From: JBKQHQ01 sp052148715
Lineage (GTDB): Bacteria; Pseudomonadota; Alphaproteobacteria; Rhizobiales; Xanthobacteraceae
Direction of reading: 5' to 3'
Length of the DNA stretch: 14,539 nucleotides
Assembly (NCBI GenBank): GCA_052148715.1
Contig: JBKQHQ010000066.1
Span: forward strand, 1-14,539
Made by a program: the position numbers and the translations under genes. The stretch's first letter is position 1; each line of letters opens with the position of its first letter. This document shows, piece after piece, positions 1 through 8,000 of the stretch. A model generated the notes under the pieces. That model made no database searches. It saw only the letters and a list, made by a program, of their open reading frames with translations, and was not told where the DNA came from.

Positions 1-37
1 CGCTGCCCCTTTTGCGCAGTGTATTGGAGCGGGTTGA

Positions 38-137
38 TGCTCCGGGAATTGGGATCGTGTCGGCTTTCGGACCAATCCTGTCCTGGAGCGGCGACCCACG
101 CCGACGGTCATCAGCCGCCTTTGACCCATAGCCGCCC
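38..137 (+). repeat. Degenerate copy of the dispersed intergenic repeat (plus orientation)
   Basis: This stretch has the central and tail signatures of the repeat family seen after the plus-strand genes further on: a GTCGGCTTTCGG core near 58-70 and a tail TTTGACCCATAGC near 120-132. The copy at 4616-4730 has GTCCGCTTCCG and TTTGACCCAGAGC at matching places. It may follow a gene that ends before the window. The match is partial and made by eye. Confidence 0.35.
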
Positions 138-212
138 TCAACCGGCCGGCCGCAAGAGCTGGCAAACCGTTTTGCGGGCACCGCCTTGCGCGCCGAACGG
201 CATGTGCCACAG
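113..212 (-). repeat. Degenerate copy of the dispersed intergenic repeat (minus orientation)
   Basis: Read on the minus strand, this stretch begins with TGGCACATGCCGTTCGGC and a GCAAGGC element. These correspond to the TGGCACATAGTCCCCTTCGG head and GCAGGGC of the copies at 8563 and 10081. Further on it has CCGGCCGGTTGAGGGCGG, close to CCGGTCGAGGGCTG of the 10081 copy. It meets the plus-strand copy tail to tail, so the two may be one composite palindromic element. No likely gene was seen elsewhere in 1-278. Confidence 0.35.
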
Positions 213-278
213 TAAAGAAGCCGATCGCTAATTGTGCCGATCCACGAGCTATTTCGATCCCGACTTATGAGGGAAGCG

Positions 279-392
279 ATGCGCCGCCTGCTCACGTTCG
301 CTACGGCTCTTGTCGCCCGCGTGCTGGGGGCGGGGCACCCTTGCTTCGTCCGGCTGACCCGCGGCACGCTTCCAAATCGTTTGGCGGGCTGA
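279..392 (+). CDS. Possible 37-residue ORF starting like a signal peptide
   Basis: An ATG at 279 is preceded by a purine-rich GAGGGAAGCG that could serve as a ribosome binding site. The 37-codon frame begins MRRLLTFATALVARVLGAG, which resembles the basic-then-hydrophobic start of a signal peptide. It then runs into non-descript sequence and stops at TGA 390-392. The next codon, at 393, is an ATG in the same frame that opens a second short ORF ending on the start codon of the CHAT gene. The pair could be the remains of one exported protein interrupted by a stop codon, or chance. I do not recognise a family. Confidence 0.25.
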   Translation: MRRLLTFATALVARVLGAGHPCFVRLTRGTLPNRLAG

Positions 393-551
393 ATGAGGGG
401 ATATACTTTGCGCGAGCTTCCGGCCGGTTCGGCGTTGTGGAAAGATGGTTCATCAGGATTTGTTCTGCTCGGGCTGCTTACGAACGGGCGACAGTCTGTC
501 GTTTTGAGTCCGACTGCGAAGCTCATTTTCGACCCGGAGGTGCTGCGGTGA
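393..551 (+). CDS. Possible 52-residue ORF overlapping the start of the CHAT gene
   Basis: This frame opens with ATG directly after the TGA of the preceding short ORF. It ends with a TGA at 549-551 that overlaps the GTG start of the CHAT gene at 548, giving a GTGA junction typical of translational coupling. The predicted protein is plausible in composition: a LRELPAGSALWKDG stretch is followed by GFVLLGLLTNGRQSVVLSP and AKLIFDP. It has mild resemblance to the beta-rich turns of FecR-like domains, but too weak to name. The longer frame that extends the CHAT protein upstream to 341 has a much less protein-like composition here, which favours this frame and the downstream GTG start. It could be a leader ORF, a decayed gene, or chance. 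Confidence 0.35.
   Translation: MRGYTLRELPAGSALWKDGSSGFVLLGLLTNGRQSVVLSPTAKLIFDPEVLR
536..540 (+). promoter_or_regulatory. Ribosome binding site that sets the GTG start of the CHAT gene
   Basis: GGAGG lies seven bases before the GTG at 548. The signal peptide begins directly after that codon, so this site argues for 548 rather than the upstream in-frame ATG at 341. Confidence 0.7.
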
Positions 552-3157
552 GGACGCAACGGTTGGGACGACTTTCGGGGATTATTCTCCCGCTTGTGCT
601 CGCCGTGTGCGCCGTGTTTTCTCCGGCCTTGGCTCAGCAAGCCGATATCAATGCGATCCTCAAGGCCTTCCAGGAAAACTATGCGCGCGGCAACTACCCC
701 GCTGCGCAGGTTGAAGCACAAAAGTTCGAACAAGCGGTCAAGACGCGTTTCGGTACTGCCCACACCAACTATGCTATCGCCCTTAATGCCCTGGCCGCTG
801 TGTATGACAGCCAGGGCAAGTACGCCGACGCGGAGGCCCTGCTCAAGCGCGCGCTCGCGATCAGAGAGAAAGCGTTCGGTCCCGACCATCCCGACGTCGC
901 GGCGTCGCTCGACCAGGTGGCTACGCTCTACTATGACCAAGGTCGCTACACCGAGGCCGAGCCGCTCTTCCGGCGAGCGCTGGCGACATACGTGAAAGCG
1001 CTCGGTCCCGACCATCCCGATGTCGCGGCGTCGCTCAACAGCCTGTTCTTGGTCTACACCGCGCAAGGTCGCGTTGCCGACGCGGAGCCCCTTGCTCGGC
1101 GAGCGCTGACGATCCGCGAGACGGCGCTCGGTCCTGACCATCTTTACGTCGCGACGTCGCTCTACTACCTGGCTGCGCTCTACAATCATCAGGGTCGCTA
1201 CGTCGACGCCGAGCCGCTCTACCGGCGAGCGCTGGCGATCCGCGAGAAGACGCTCGGTCACGACCATGCCGACGTCGCGCAGTCGCTGAACGATTTGGCT
1301 GCTCTCTACAGGACACAAGGCCGCTACGCCGACGCTTTGCCGATAGTGCAAACGACGATCACGCATGCCCGCGCCAATCCGTCCGTTGCCCTTCCGGTGC
1401 TCCTCGGCGCTCAGGGCAACGGTCTGATCTCGGCTGCTCAAGCTCTGGACGACGCGCTCAACGTTGTGCAGCGCGCCTCGCAATCGTCGACTGCCGCCGC
1501 CGTCAACAAGCTTGCGGTCCGGCTGTCGGCCGGCAGCGGGCGGCTGGCGCAGCTCGTCCGCAAGGATCAGGACCTTGCCGCCGAGACTGAGACCCTGGAT
1601 AAGACAATCATCGCGGCCGTGTCGAAGGAACCGGCCAAGCGCGACGGAGCTGCCGAGCAGCGGATCAGGGACCGCCTCGCGGCGATCGTTGCGGAGCGCG
1701 AGGCCCTACAGAAGGTCTTCGCCGCCGAGTTCCCGGACTACGCCGCGCTCGCGAACCCTCAGCCGCTGACCGCCAAGGACATCCAGGGTTTTCTGTCGGA
1801 CGACGAGGTGCTCGTCCTGTGGTCGTCTGGCAACACAGAGAGCTACGTCCTCGCCCTGACACGCGGCGCCTCCATCTGGAAATCGATCCCGCTCGGGTCT
1901 CAGGCGCTGTCGGATAAGGTCGCAACCTTCCGCCGTGGTCTCGACGTGGACGCGCTCAGCCGCGGTCTGGCAAGAGTGGACTGCACACAGGCAGAGGCCG
2001 ACAGGCGCGGGCTGTCGCGGCTGGAGTGCGACAAGGCTCTCGCCACCGAGTGCGCCAACGCCAGCTCCGATGGGCGTGGCGTCGGTCGCGTCGAGTGCCG
2101 GTACGGCCTGTTCGACCTAGCGGTCGCGCACGAACTCTACGAGGCGCTGCTTGGACCGGTCGACGCGCTGCTGACGGACAAGCGGCAATTGATCGTCATC
2201 CCAACCGGTGCGCTCACGTCGCTTCCCTTCCACCTGCTGGTAACGGAGAAACCGGCTGCCGCGTTACCAGCGTCCAGCAGTCTCAGCGACCTCGCGATCT
2301 ATCGCGAGGCTGCTTGGCTACTGAAGCGGCAGGCCGTCACCGTGCTGCCGTCGGTCGCCAGTCTCAAGGCCTTGCGCGTGCTCGGGCGCAAGGACCACGC
2401 CGGCAAGCCGCTGGTCGGCTTCGGCGACCCGATCTTCAATCCCAACGAGGGCTTGCAGCCGTCAGGGCAACGCACGGCGAGCCACTCCCTCAACACGCGG
2501 GCATTCACGGACTTCTGGCAAGGGGTCGATGGCGACAGGACCAAGCTGTCAAGCCTGCCGCGCCTGGCCGACACTGCCGATGAACTGAAGGCGATTGCCA
2601 AGAACCTCGGCGCCCCGGCGAGCGATATCCATCTGCGCGCCGACGCGAGCGTGACGACCGTCAAGCGCACGCCGCTGGCCGATTACCGCATCGTCTACTT
2701 CGCGACCCACGGCCTGGTGGCGGGTGATGTGAAGGGTCTTGCAGAGCCATCGCTCGCCCTCTCCATTCCTCCGCAGCCGAGCGAGTTCGACTATGGCCTC
2801 CTGACGGCCAGCGATGTGGCGCAGCTCAAGCTTAATGCGGACTGGGCGGTGCTCTCTGCTTGCAACACGATCGCCGGCGACAAAGCCGGCGCGGAGGCGC
2901 TGTCGGGGCTGGCGCGCGCGTTCTTCTACGCTGGCGCCCGCGCGCTCCTGGTGACGCACTGGTCGGTGGACTCGGCCGCGGCGACGCGGCTCACGACGGC
3001 GACGTTTGATAATCTTAAAGCCGATCAGACCATCGGCCGCGCGGAAGCGCTGCGGCGCGCCATGCTCACGTATATGAGCGACGCCTCCAACCCGCGCAAC
3101 GCCTATCCGGCCTATTGGGCGCCGTTCGAAGTCGTCGGCGAGGGGGCGGCTCGTTGA
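548..3157 (+). CDS. Exported TPR-CHAT domain protein (caspase-like clan CD)
   Basis: The 869-residue protein starts at GTG 548, placed by GGAGG seven bases upstream and by a signal peptide (residues 1-30, hydrophobic core GIILPLVLAV, likely cleavage after ALA or AQ). About residues 70-275 carry kinesin-light-chain-type TPRs of about 42 residues, with the recurring pattern QGRY.DAEPL..RALAIRE..LGPDHP. A helical, charged linker follows at about 330-395. The C-terminal half is a CHAT domain: conserved core from about 545 (LIVIPTGALTSLPFHLL), presumed catalytic His721 in FATHG and Cys772 in LSACNT, and a closing WAPFEVVG motif. CHAT proteins are caspase-like cysteine peptidases or their relatives. 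The export signal implies action in the periplasm or envelope, and TPRs usually bind protein partners. An insertion at about 473-519 has three G-x-x-R-x-(D/E)-C motifs. Substrate unknown. Domain assignment is firm; protease activity is inferred. Confidence 0.93.
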   Translation: MRTQRLGRLSGIILPLVLAVCAVFSPALAQQADINAILKAFQENYARGNYPAAQVEAQKFEQAVKTRFGTAHTNYAIALNALAAVYDSQGKYADAEALLKRALAIREKAFGPDHPDVAASLDQVATLYYDQGRYTEAEPLFRRALATYVKALGPDHPDVAASLNSLFLVYTAQGRVADAEPLARRALTIRETALGPDHLYVATSLYYLAALYNHQGRYVDAEPLYRRALAIREKTLGHDHADVAQSLNDLAALYRTQGRYADALPIVQTTITHARANPSVALPVLLGAQGNGLISAAQALDDALNVVQRASQSSTAAAVNKLAVRLSAGSGRLAQLVRKDQDLAAETETLDKTIIAAVSKEPAKRDGAAEQRIRDRLAAIVAEREALQKVFAAEFPDYAALANPQPLTAKDIQGFLSDDEVLVLWSSGNTESYVLALTRGASIWKSIPLGSQALSDKVATFRRGLDVDALSRGLARVDCTQAEADRRGLSRLECDKALATECANASSDGRGVGRVECRYGLFDLAVAHELYEALLGPVDALLTDKRQLIVIPTGALTSLPFHLLVTEKPAAALPASSSLSDLAIYREAAWLLKRQAVTVLPSVASLKALRVLGRKDHAGKPLVGFGDPIFNPNEGLQPSGQRTASHSLNTRAFTDFWQGVDGDRTKLSSLPRLADTADELKAIAKNLGAPASDIHLRADASVTTVKRTPLADYRIVYFATHGLVAGDVKGLAEPSLALSIPPQPSEFDYGLLTASDVAQLKLNADWAVLSACNTIAGDKAGAEALSGLARAFFYAGARALLVTHWSVDSAAATRLTTATFDNLKADQTIGRAEALRRAMLTYMSDASNPRNAYPAYWAPFEVVGEGAAR

Positions 3158-3177
3158 GTTCAGGCGGATGACCGCAA

Positions 3178-3293
3178 TTGGCACATAGTCCCCTTCGGCG
3201 GGCACGGTCAATTTGCGTCGGCTTTCGAAGTATTCCCGTCGCCAGCCGATTGCTCGTGCGAACGGGCGACGGCTGTAGATGACCCCAAGCAGA
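3178..3293 (+). repeat. Dispersed intergenic repeat, copy after the CHAT gene
   Basis: It starts 21 nt after the CHAT stop with TTGGCACATAGTCCCCTTCGG and ends with GATGACCCCAAGCAGA. By eye it matches the copy at 10081-10185 over almost its whole length, including an identical run through AGTATTCCCGTCGCCAGCC, apart from a few substitutions and about 8 extra bases in the middle. CCGTCGCC at 3236-3243 can pair with GGCGACGG at 3265-3272 to form an 8-bp stem. A run of seven C follows at 3294-3300. The gap 3158-3369 shows nothing else I can support. Confidence 0.85.
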
Positions 3294-3369
3294 CCCCCCC
3301 GGCCTATTTTCGCTGTGATGCAGCAACCCGCTTGATCTGGTAGCCTCTGTCCCTCGGTGCGGGTGACGC

Positions 3370-4590
3370 ATGGACCGGAATGATCCCGTTATCATCGTTG
3401 GCGGCGGACTCGGCGGGTTGACGACGGCCTTGGCCTTGTCGCGCCGTGGCTGGCCGGTGTGCGTGCTCGAAGGCGCGCCCGAATTCGGCGCCATCGGTTT
3501 CGGCATCCAGTTCGGCCCCAACGTCTTTCACGCGTTGGATCGCGTCGGTGTGAGCGCGGCGGTGCTGGAAAGGGGAGACACGCCGTCCGCTGTCCTGATG
3601 ATCGACGCCCTCAACGGTAAAGAGGTGACTCGGGTAACGACGGGCGTCCCGGCATTCCGCGCTCGCTTTAAGTATCCTTACATTATCATTCACCGCATCG
3701 ATCTGCATAACGTTCTGCTCGATGCCTGCCGGCGCGATCCGCTGATCACGCTGGTGGGCGACGCCATGGTGACGCGCTTCGACGAAACCGGCGACGGCAT
3801 CACTGTGAAGACGGAAGATGGCCGCAACTTCCAGGGCGCGTTTCTTATCGGCGCCGATGGCATTCGTTCGCGCACGCGTGTCCAAATGCTGGCCGACGGC
3901 GATCCACTGCCCAACGGCTTCATGGGCTTTCGCACCATCGTGCCAATGGGCGAGGTCACCGCCGACGTTCAGCGCGACGTTGTTGCGCTGTGGGGCGGGC
4001 CCGGCTTTCACATGGTGCATTATCCGCTGCGCCACGGCACGCTGTTCAACATCGTGGCGGTGTTCCGGCGATCGGCGCATTCCGAGCGCGGCGACGTTGC
4101 GGCGTACCGTGCCGAGCTCGAGCACACCTACCGCAATGCACATCCGACCATGAAGGCGCTTCTGGCGATGCTCGATCTGGGTCGGCGTCAGGCGGTCGGC
4201 GACCGCGACCCGATCAGGCATTGGCACAAAGGACGGGTGGTTCTGCTGGGCGACGCGGCGCACCCGACCCTGCAATCACTGGCCCAGGGTGCCTGCATGG
4301 CGATCGAAGACGGATGCTGTCTCGCGGATTGCATCGCCGAAGCAAATGGCGACTACGAAGCAGCCTTTCGACGCTTCGAAGGCGCCCGCTCTGTGCGCAC
4401 CGCGCGAGTTACTCTCGAGTCCCGCTACATCTGGGATGTCTACCATGCGGACGGTATCACCCGTGAGGTCTACTGGCAGATGTTGGGCGAGCGCAGCGAG
4501 GCCGATACCTTCCAGTGTCTAGCGTGGCTCTATGACGGCTTCCGGTTTTCGGATAAGGCCGGTTCGAGTGCGGCGCCTTTGCGCGGGTAA
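3370..4590 (+). CDS. FAD-dependent aromatic monooxygenase, 3-hydroxybenzoate/salicylate hydroxylase type
   Basis: The 406-residue protein has the three hallmarks of class A flavoprotein hydroxylases. These are the N-terminal dinucleotide-binding GGGLGG (residues 11-16), the DG motif GADGIRSRTR (161-170), and the FAD-ribityl GD motif VLLGDAAHP (291-299) followed by LQSLAQGACMAIED. HRIDLH at 108-113, and a C-terminal region with WLYDG, also match the 3-hydroxybenzoate 6-hydroxylase group, which makes gentisate using NADH and O2. Length is normal for the family and the protein should be cytoplasmic. No gentisate dioxygenase, maleylpyruvate isomerase or regulator is nearby, so the substrate cannot be fixed; salicylate, 3-hydroxybenzoate or another hydroxylated aromatic acid are all possible. 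The start has only a weak GCGGGTG upstream. It lies 212 bp after the CHAT gene and is probably transcribed separately. Confidence 0.88.
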   Translation: MDRNDPVIIVGGGLGGLTTALALSRRGWPVCVLEGAPEFGAIGFGIQFGPNVFHALDRVGVSAAVLERGDTPSAVLMIDALNGKEVTRVTTGVPAFRARFKYPYIIIHRIDLHNVLLDACRRDPLITLVGDAMVTRFDETGDGITVKTEDGRNFQGAFLIGADGIRSRTRVQMLADGDPLPNGFMGFRTIVPMGEVTADVQRDVVALWGGPGFHMVHYPLRHGTLFNIVAVFRRSAHSERGDVAAYRAELEHTYRNAHPTMKALLAMLDLGRRQAVGDRDPIRHWHKGRVVLLGDAAHPTLQSLAQGACMAIEDGCCLADCIAEANGDYEAAFRRFEGARSVRTARVTLESRYIWDVYHADGITREVYWQMLGERSEADTFQCLAWLYDGFRFSDKAGSSAAPLRG

Positions 4591-4615
4591 TTCGTCTTTG
4601 CTGTAGTTACGCCGG

Positions 4616-4730
4616 CATGGCTTTTGCTGCACCGGGGTATGGCGCCGATTCCTGTCCGCTTCCGAGGCACTGCGGGCATTCGGCCATGCCGGCGACGTGG
4701 CCGGCGTGGCTCAGTTTGACCCAGAGCGGC
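4616..4730 (+). repeat. Dispersed intergenic repeat, diverged copy after the monooxygenase gene
   Basis: It starts 26 nt after the monooxygenase stop. It aligns best with the copy at 11074: CATGG head, then GGGGTATGGCGCCGATT, GTCCGCTTCCG in the middle and TTTGACCCAGAGCGG at the tail. The head lacks the full TTGGCACATAG sequence of the other copies, so this is an older or different subtype. Confidence 0.6.
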
Positions 4731-4757
4731 CGTCCGCGCAGACGCAGTGACGGTGAA

Positions 4758-4777
4758 CTAGCTAGCTAGCTAGCTAG
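4758..4777 (+). repeat. Perfect five-fold CTAG tandem repeat
   Basis: Five consecutive CTAG units lie between the diverged repeat copy and the WD40-caspase gene, 265 bp before that gene's start codon. The array is its own reverse complement. CTAG is generally an under-represented tetranucleotide in proteobacterial genomes, so a tandem array is unexpected. Short tandem repeats of this kind can change copy number by slippage. Confidence 0.95.
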
Positions 4778-5028
4778 CCTCCAATTCGATTGGCAGGCGG
4801 GGGCAGCGCCTGCCGCACGCCCAGCCCTCCGACGCACACGTAGCTGTGCCAGGATGCGTCGGCAACTTGGGGACGCCATCCGCCTCTCCTGTGTGCCTCA
4901 CGGCTGGACCGAGCGTTGCCGAGACCCACTAAGAACGGCAGCGCGACCAATCGGGTTAGAGTCGAGCCTGCCAATCCTGTGAACGACGCGCGACGAGCGA
5001 GCGCGGCCACGAGTTCGACGAGCATGTT

Positions 5029-5037
5029 GGGGGGGGG
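5029..5037 (+). promoter_or_regulatory. Nine-G tract at the ribosome-binding position of the WD40-caspase gene
   Basis: Nine consecutive G end five bases before the ATG at 5043, exactly where a Shine-Dalgarno sequence should be; no other good candidate is nearby. G-runs of this length can slip during replication. The frame starting at ATG 5024 runs through the tract in another phase. Deleting one G would put that ATG in frame with the signal peptide, so tract length could alter both initiation strength and the N-terminus. Slippage here is an inference. Confidence 0.55.
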
Positions 5038-5042
5038 CGTTT

Positions 5043-8000
5043 ATGAAATCCATTGCGAGACTAATCCCATTTGTATCCCTCGTCTCTGCGGTCCTTGTAC
5101 TTGCTGTTTCGACGTCTCCGCGGTCGGCGGCACAGGGCGGGAACGAGAGCTTGCCAATCGAAATAGTGCCGCCACAGCCGCCGAATTCTTGGGTTAAGGC
5201 TGCATTCTCGCCCGACGGCGCGCGCATTATTTCGGCCGACGGCCAGGCGGCGAAGCTGTGGGACGCCGCCTCCGGCCGGCTAATGCGCGTCTTCGTACAC
5301 ACGAGTGCCGTCTATTCGGTCGCATTCTCTCCAGACGGCTCCCGCATTGTCTCCGGGAGTGCGGACAAGACCGCGAAGTTGTGGGACGCGGCGACTGGGC
5401 GGCTGCTGCAGACGTTTGTGGGTCATACGAGCAATGTCGTTTCGGTCGCTTTTTCGCCCAACGGGACCCGCATCGCTTCAGGAAGCCTGGATACTTTCAG
5501 CAATGGGGTTCCGAAAGCCGATGATAAGACTATCAAAATTTGGGACGCGGCGAGCGGACGGCTCCTCATCACACTTTCCGGACATAAGGGCCACGTCTGG
5601 TCAGTCGCGTTTTCGCCCGACGGCACCCGAATAGTTTCAGCGAGTGCCGATAAAACTCTGAAGCTGTGGGATGCGGCTACCGGCCGGCTGCTCCGCACGT
5701 TCACGGGACATACGGACGGGGTCCAAACGGTCGCATTCTCTCCAGACGGTTCCCGCATTGTCTCCGGCAGTCAAGACAAGACCGCAAAATTATGGGACGC
5801 GGCGACTGGACAGCTGCTGCTCACCTTTGTTGGGCATGCAGGCCCCCTCGATTCGGTCGCGTTCTCGCCGGACGGTGTCCATCTCCTGTCTGGAGTACCG
5901 CAATCCACTGCAGGAGGTGACAATACAGTCAAGCTTTGGAATGCGTCAGGACAATTGCTGCGCACCTTCCAGGGTCGCCCAGCCGGTTCGTCAGTTGCCT
6001 TCTCGCCGGATGGTGGCCGCGTTCTCTCGGGAGGCTATGGGAGAATGACGCTATGGGACGCAGCGTCCGGTGACGTCCTACAAACATTCGGCGAGGGGTT
6101 AAGCAGCAGTCGTTCGGCCGCCCTCTCGCCCGATGGGACCAGCATGCTCTCGGCCGGCAGCGACGGAACCGTGCGGTTATGGGATGCTGCGACGGGACAA
6201 TTGCTGCGCACCTTTACGGGTCATACGGCTTACGTTTGGTCCGTCGCGTTTTCGCCCGACGGGACCCACGCCATATCGGGAGGTTTCGATAACACATTGA
6301 TTTTGTGGGATGTGAAAACCGCACAAGTGCTACACAAGTTTGTCGGACATTCGAAGACTGTCAAGGCGGTAGTGTTTTCTCCCGATGGCGCTCAAGTACT
6401 CTCGGGAAGCTTCGACAAGACCATAAAGCTGTGGGATGTGTCCACGGGGCGCCTGTTGCGAACCCTTGTAACTGACATGGAATCGGTTAATTCGGTCGCG
6501 TTTTCACCGGACGGGGCCTGGCTGCTTTCGGCCGACGATAAGACGGCAAAGCTATGGGACGCGGTGACTGGAAAATTGCTGCGCACCTTTGCGGAATCGA
6601 GTGTTCAATCAGTGGCCTTCTCACCTGACGGTACCCGCGTGCTTTCCGGGAGCATGCCCGACTCCCCGAAACCGACGGTCAAACTGTGGGATGCGGCTAC
6701 AGGTCGTCTGCTGCGTTCCTTCGACGGGCAAACGCGCACGGTCTGGACAGTCGCGTTCTCGCGAGACGGTGCTATGGCGCTCTCAGGCGCTGATAACAAA
6801 ACGATAAATCTGTGGGATGTGTCCGCGGGGCAATTGCTCCGTACGTTCACGGGACACGCGGGCCAAGTCCAGTCCGTCGCGTTCTCGCCTGATGGTGCAC
6901 GTATCGTTTCTGCCGGAGACGACAGCACGATCAGGATCTGGAGTGCCGGCACAGGTCAAACCCTTGTCAGCTTTCTCAGCTCAAAGGACGGCGAGTGGCT
7001 CGCGATTACACCGGAAGGCTTTTTCGTCGCGTCCAAGAAGGGCGCCGACTTGCTCAGCGTGGTGCGCGGCTTCGAGGTGTACTCGATCGACCAAGTTTTT
7101 CAGGCCCTCTACCGCCCCGACCTCGTGCGCGAGAAGCTCGCCGGCGATCCCAAGGGGTTGGTTCGCGAGGCGGCAGCCAAGCTCGACCTCGACAAGGTGA
7201 TTGCAAGCGGCAGCGCGCCCGCCGCGCGGCTGATAGCCCCGAGGGAAGGCCAACGTGTCGCCACGGAGGAGATCACCGCGGAGGCCGAGCTTACAGACCG
7301 AGGCGGCGGCATCGGCCGCATCGAGTGGCGCGTCAATGGGGTGACGCTCGGCGTCGATACCCGCGGCCTAGGTCGTCCGTCCAGTGATTCCGCAAAGACG
7401 ATCACCGTTCGGCAGCCGCTCACGCTCGACGACGGCGAGAACGTGATCGAGGTGGTTGCCTACAATGCCAAAGAGCTGATCGCGTCGGTGCCCGCCGCGC
7501 TCAAGATTACCCGCGAGGGTGCGCAGGCTGGCGCGCCGCCGCGGCTTTACGGGCTCACGGTCGGCGTCAACGATTACTACGACGGGAGGCTGAAGCTCAC
7601 CTTTGCGGCGCCGGACGCGACCGCGCTGGCCGACGCGTTGCAGCGGGCGGGCGAGAAGATCTACGAGCGGACCGAGCTCAAGACCGTGCTCGATGCTGAT
7701 GTGAGCATCGCCAATCTCGACAAGATATTTGCCGAGCTGAGCCAGCGGGTGCGCGCACAGGACGTGTTCGTCTTCTTCATCGCCGGGCACGGCAAGACCG
7801 TGGACGGGCGCTACTACTTCCTGCCGCAGGACTTCCGCTACCAGGGCGAAGAGTCGATCGTCCAGCGCGGTATCGGCCAGGAGCGCTGGCAAGAATGGTT
7901 CGCGCGCATCCGGGCACGCAAGAGCATCCTGCTCTACGACACCTGCGAGAGCGGTACGCTGACCGGCGATCGCGTGGCGCAGCGCGGGCTTGAGCGGGTG

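Larger units (their letters stand above)
4591..5042. other. Intergenic region ahead of the WD40-caspase gene
   Basis: This 452-bp gap holds the repeat copy, the CTAG array and the G-run, each listed separately. No convincing gene is present. A frame open from 4916 continues past 5043 in a different phase from the downstream gene; it does not look like a conserved protein. No clear promoter boxes or rho-independent terminator were recognised. Confidence 0.6.

Noticed and set aside
341..547. Longer N-terminus for the CHAT protein from ATG 341
   Set aside because: The extra 69 residues look unlike protein, would bury the signal peptide, and GGAGG sits correctly for the GTG at 548.
2549..3211. 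Minus-strand frame of 220 codons
   Set aside because: Antisense of the CHAT catalytic region; composition rich in Arg as expected for a shadow frame.
3304..4275. Minus-strand frame of 323 codons
   Set aside because: It is the antisense shadow of the monooxygenase gene, which has clear motifs on the plus strand.
4916..5197. Plus-strand frame of 93 codons overlapping the start of the WD40-caspase gene
   Set aside because: No motif and no conserved-looking sequence; it overlaps the signal peptide of a well-supported gene. Kept only as the frame relevant to the G-tract idea.
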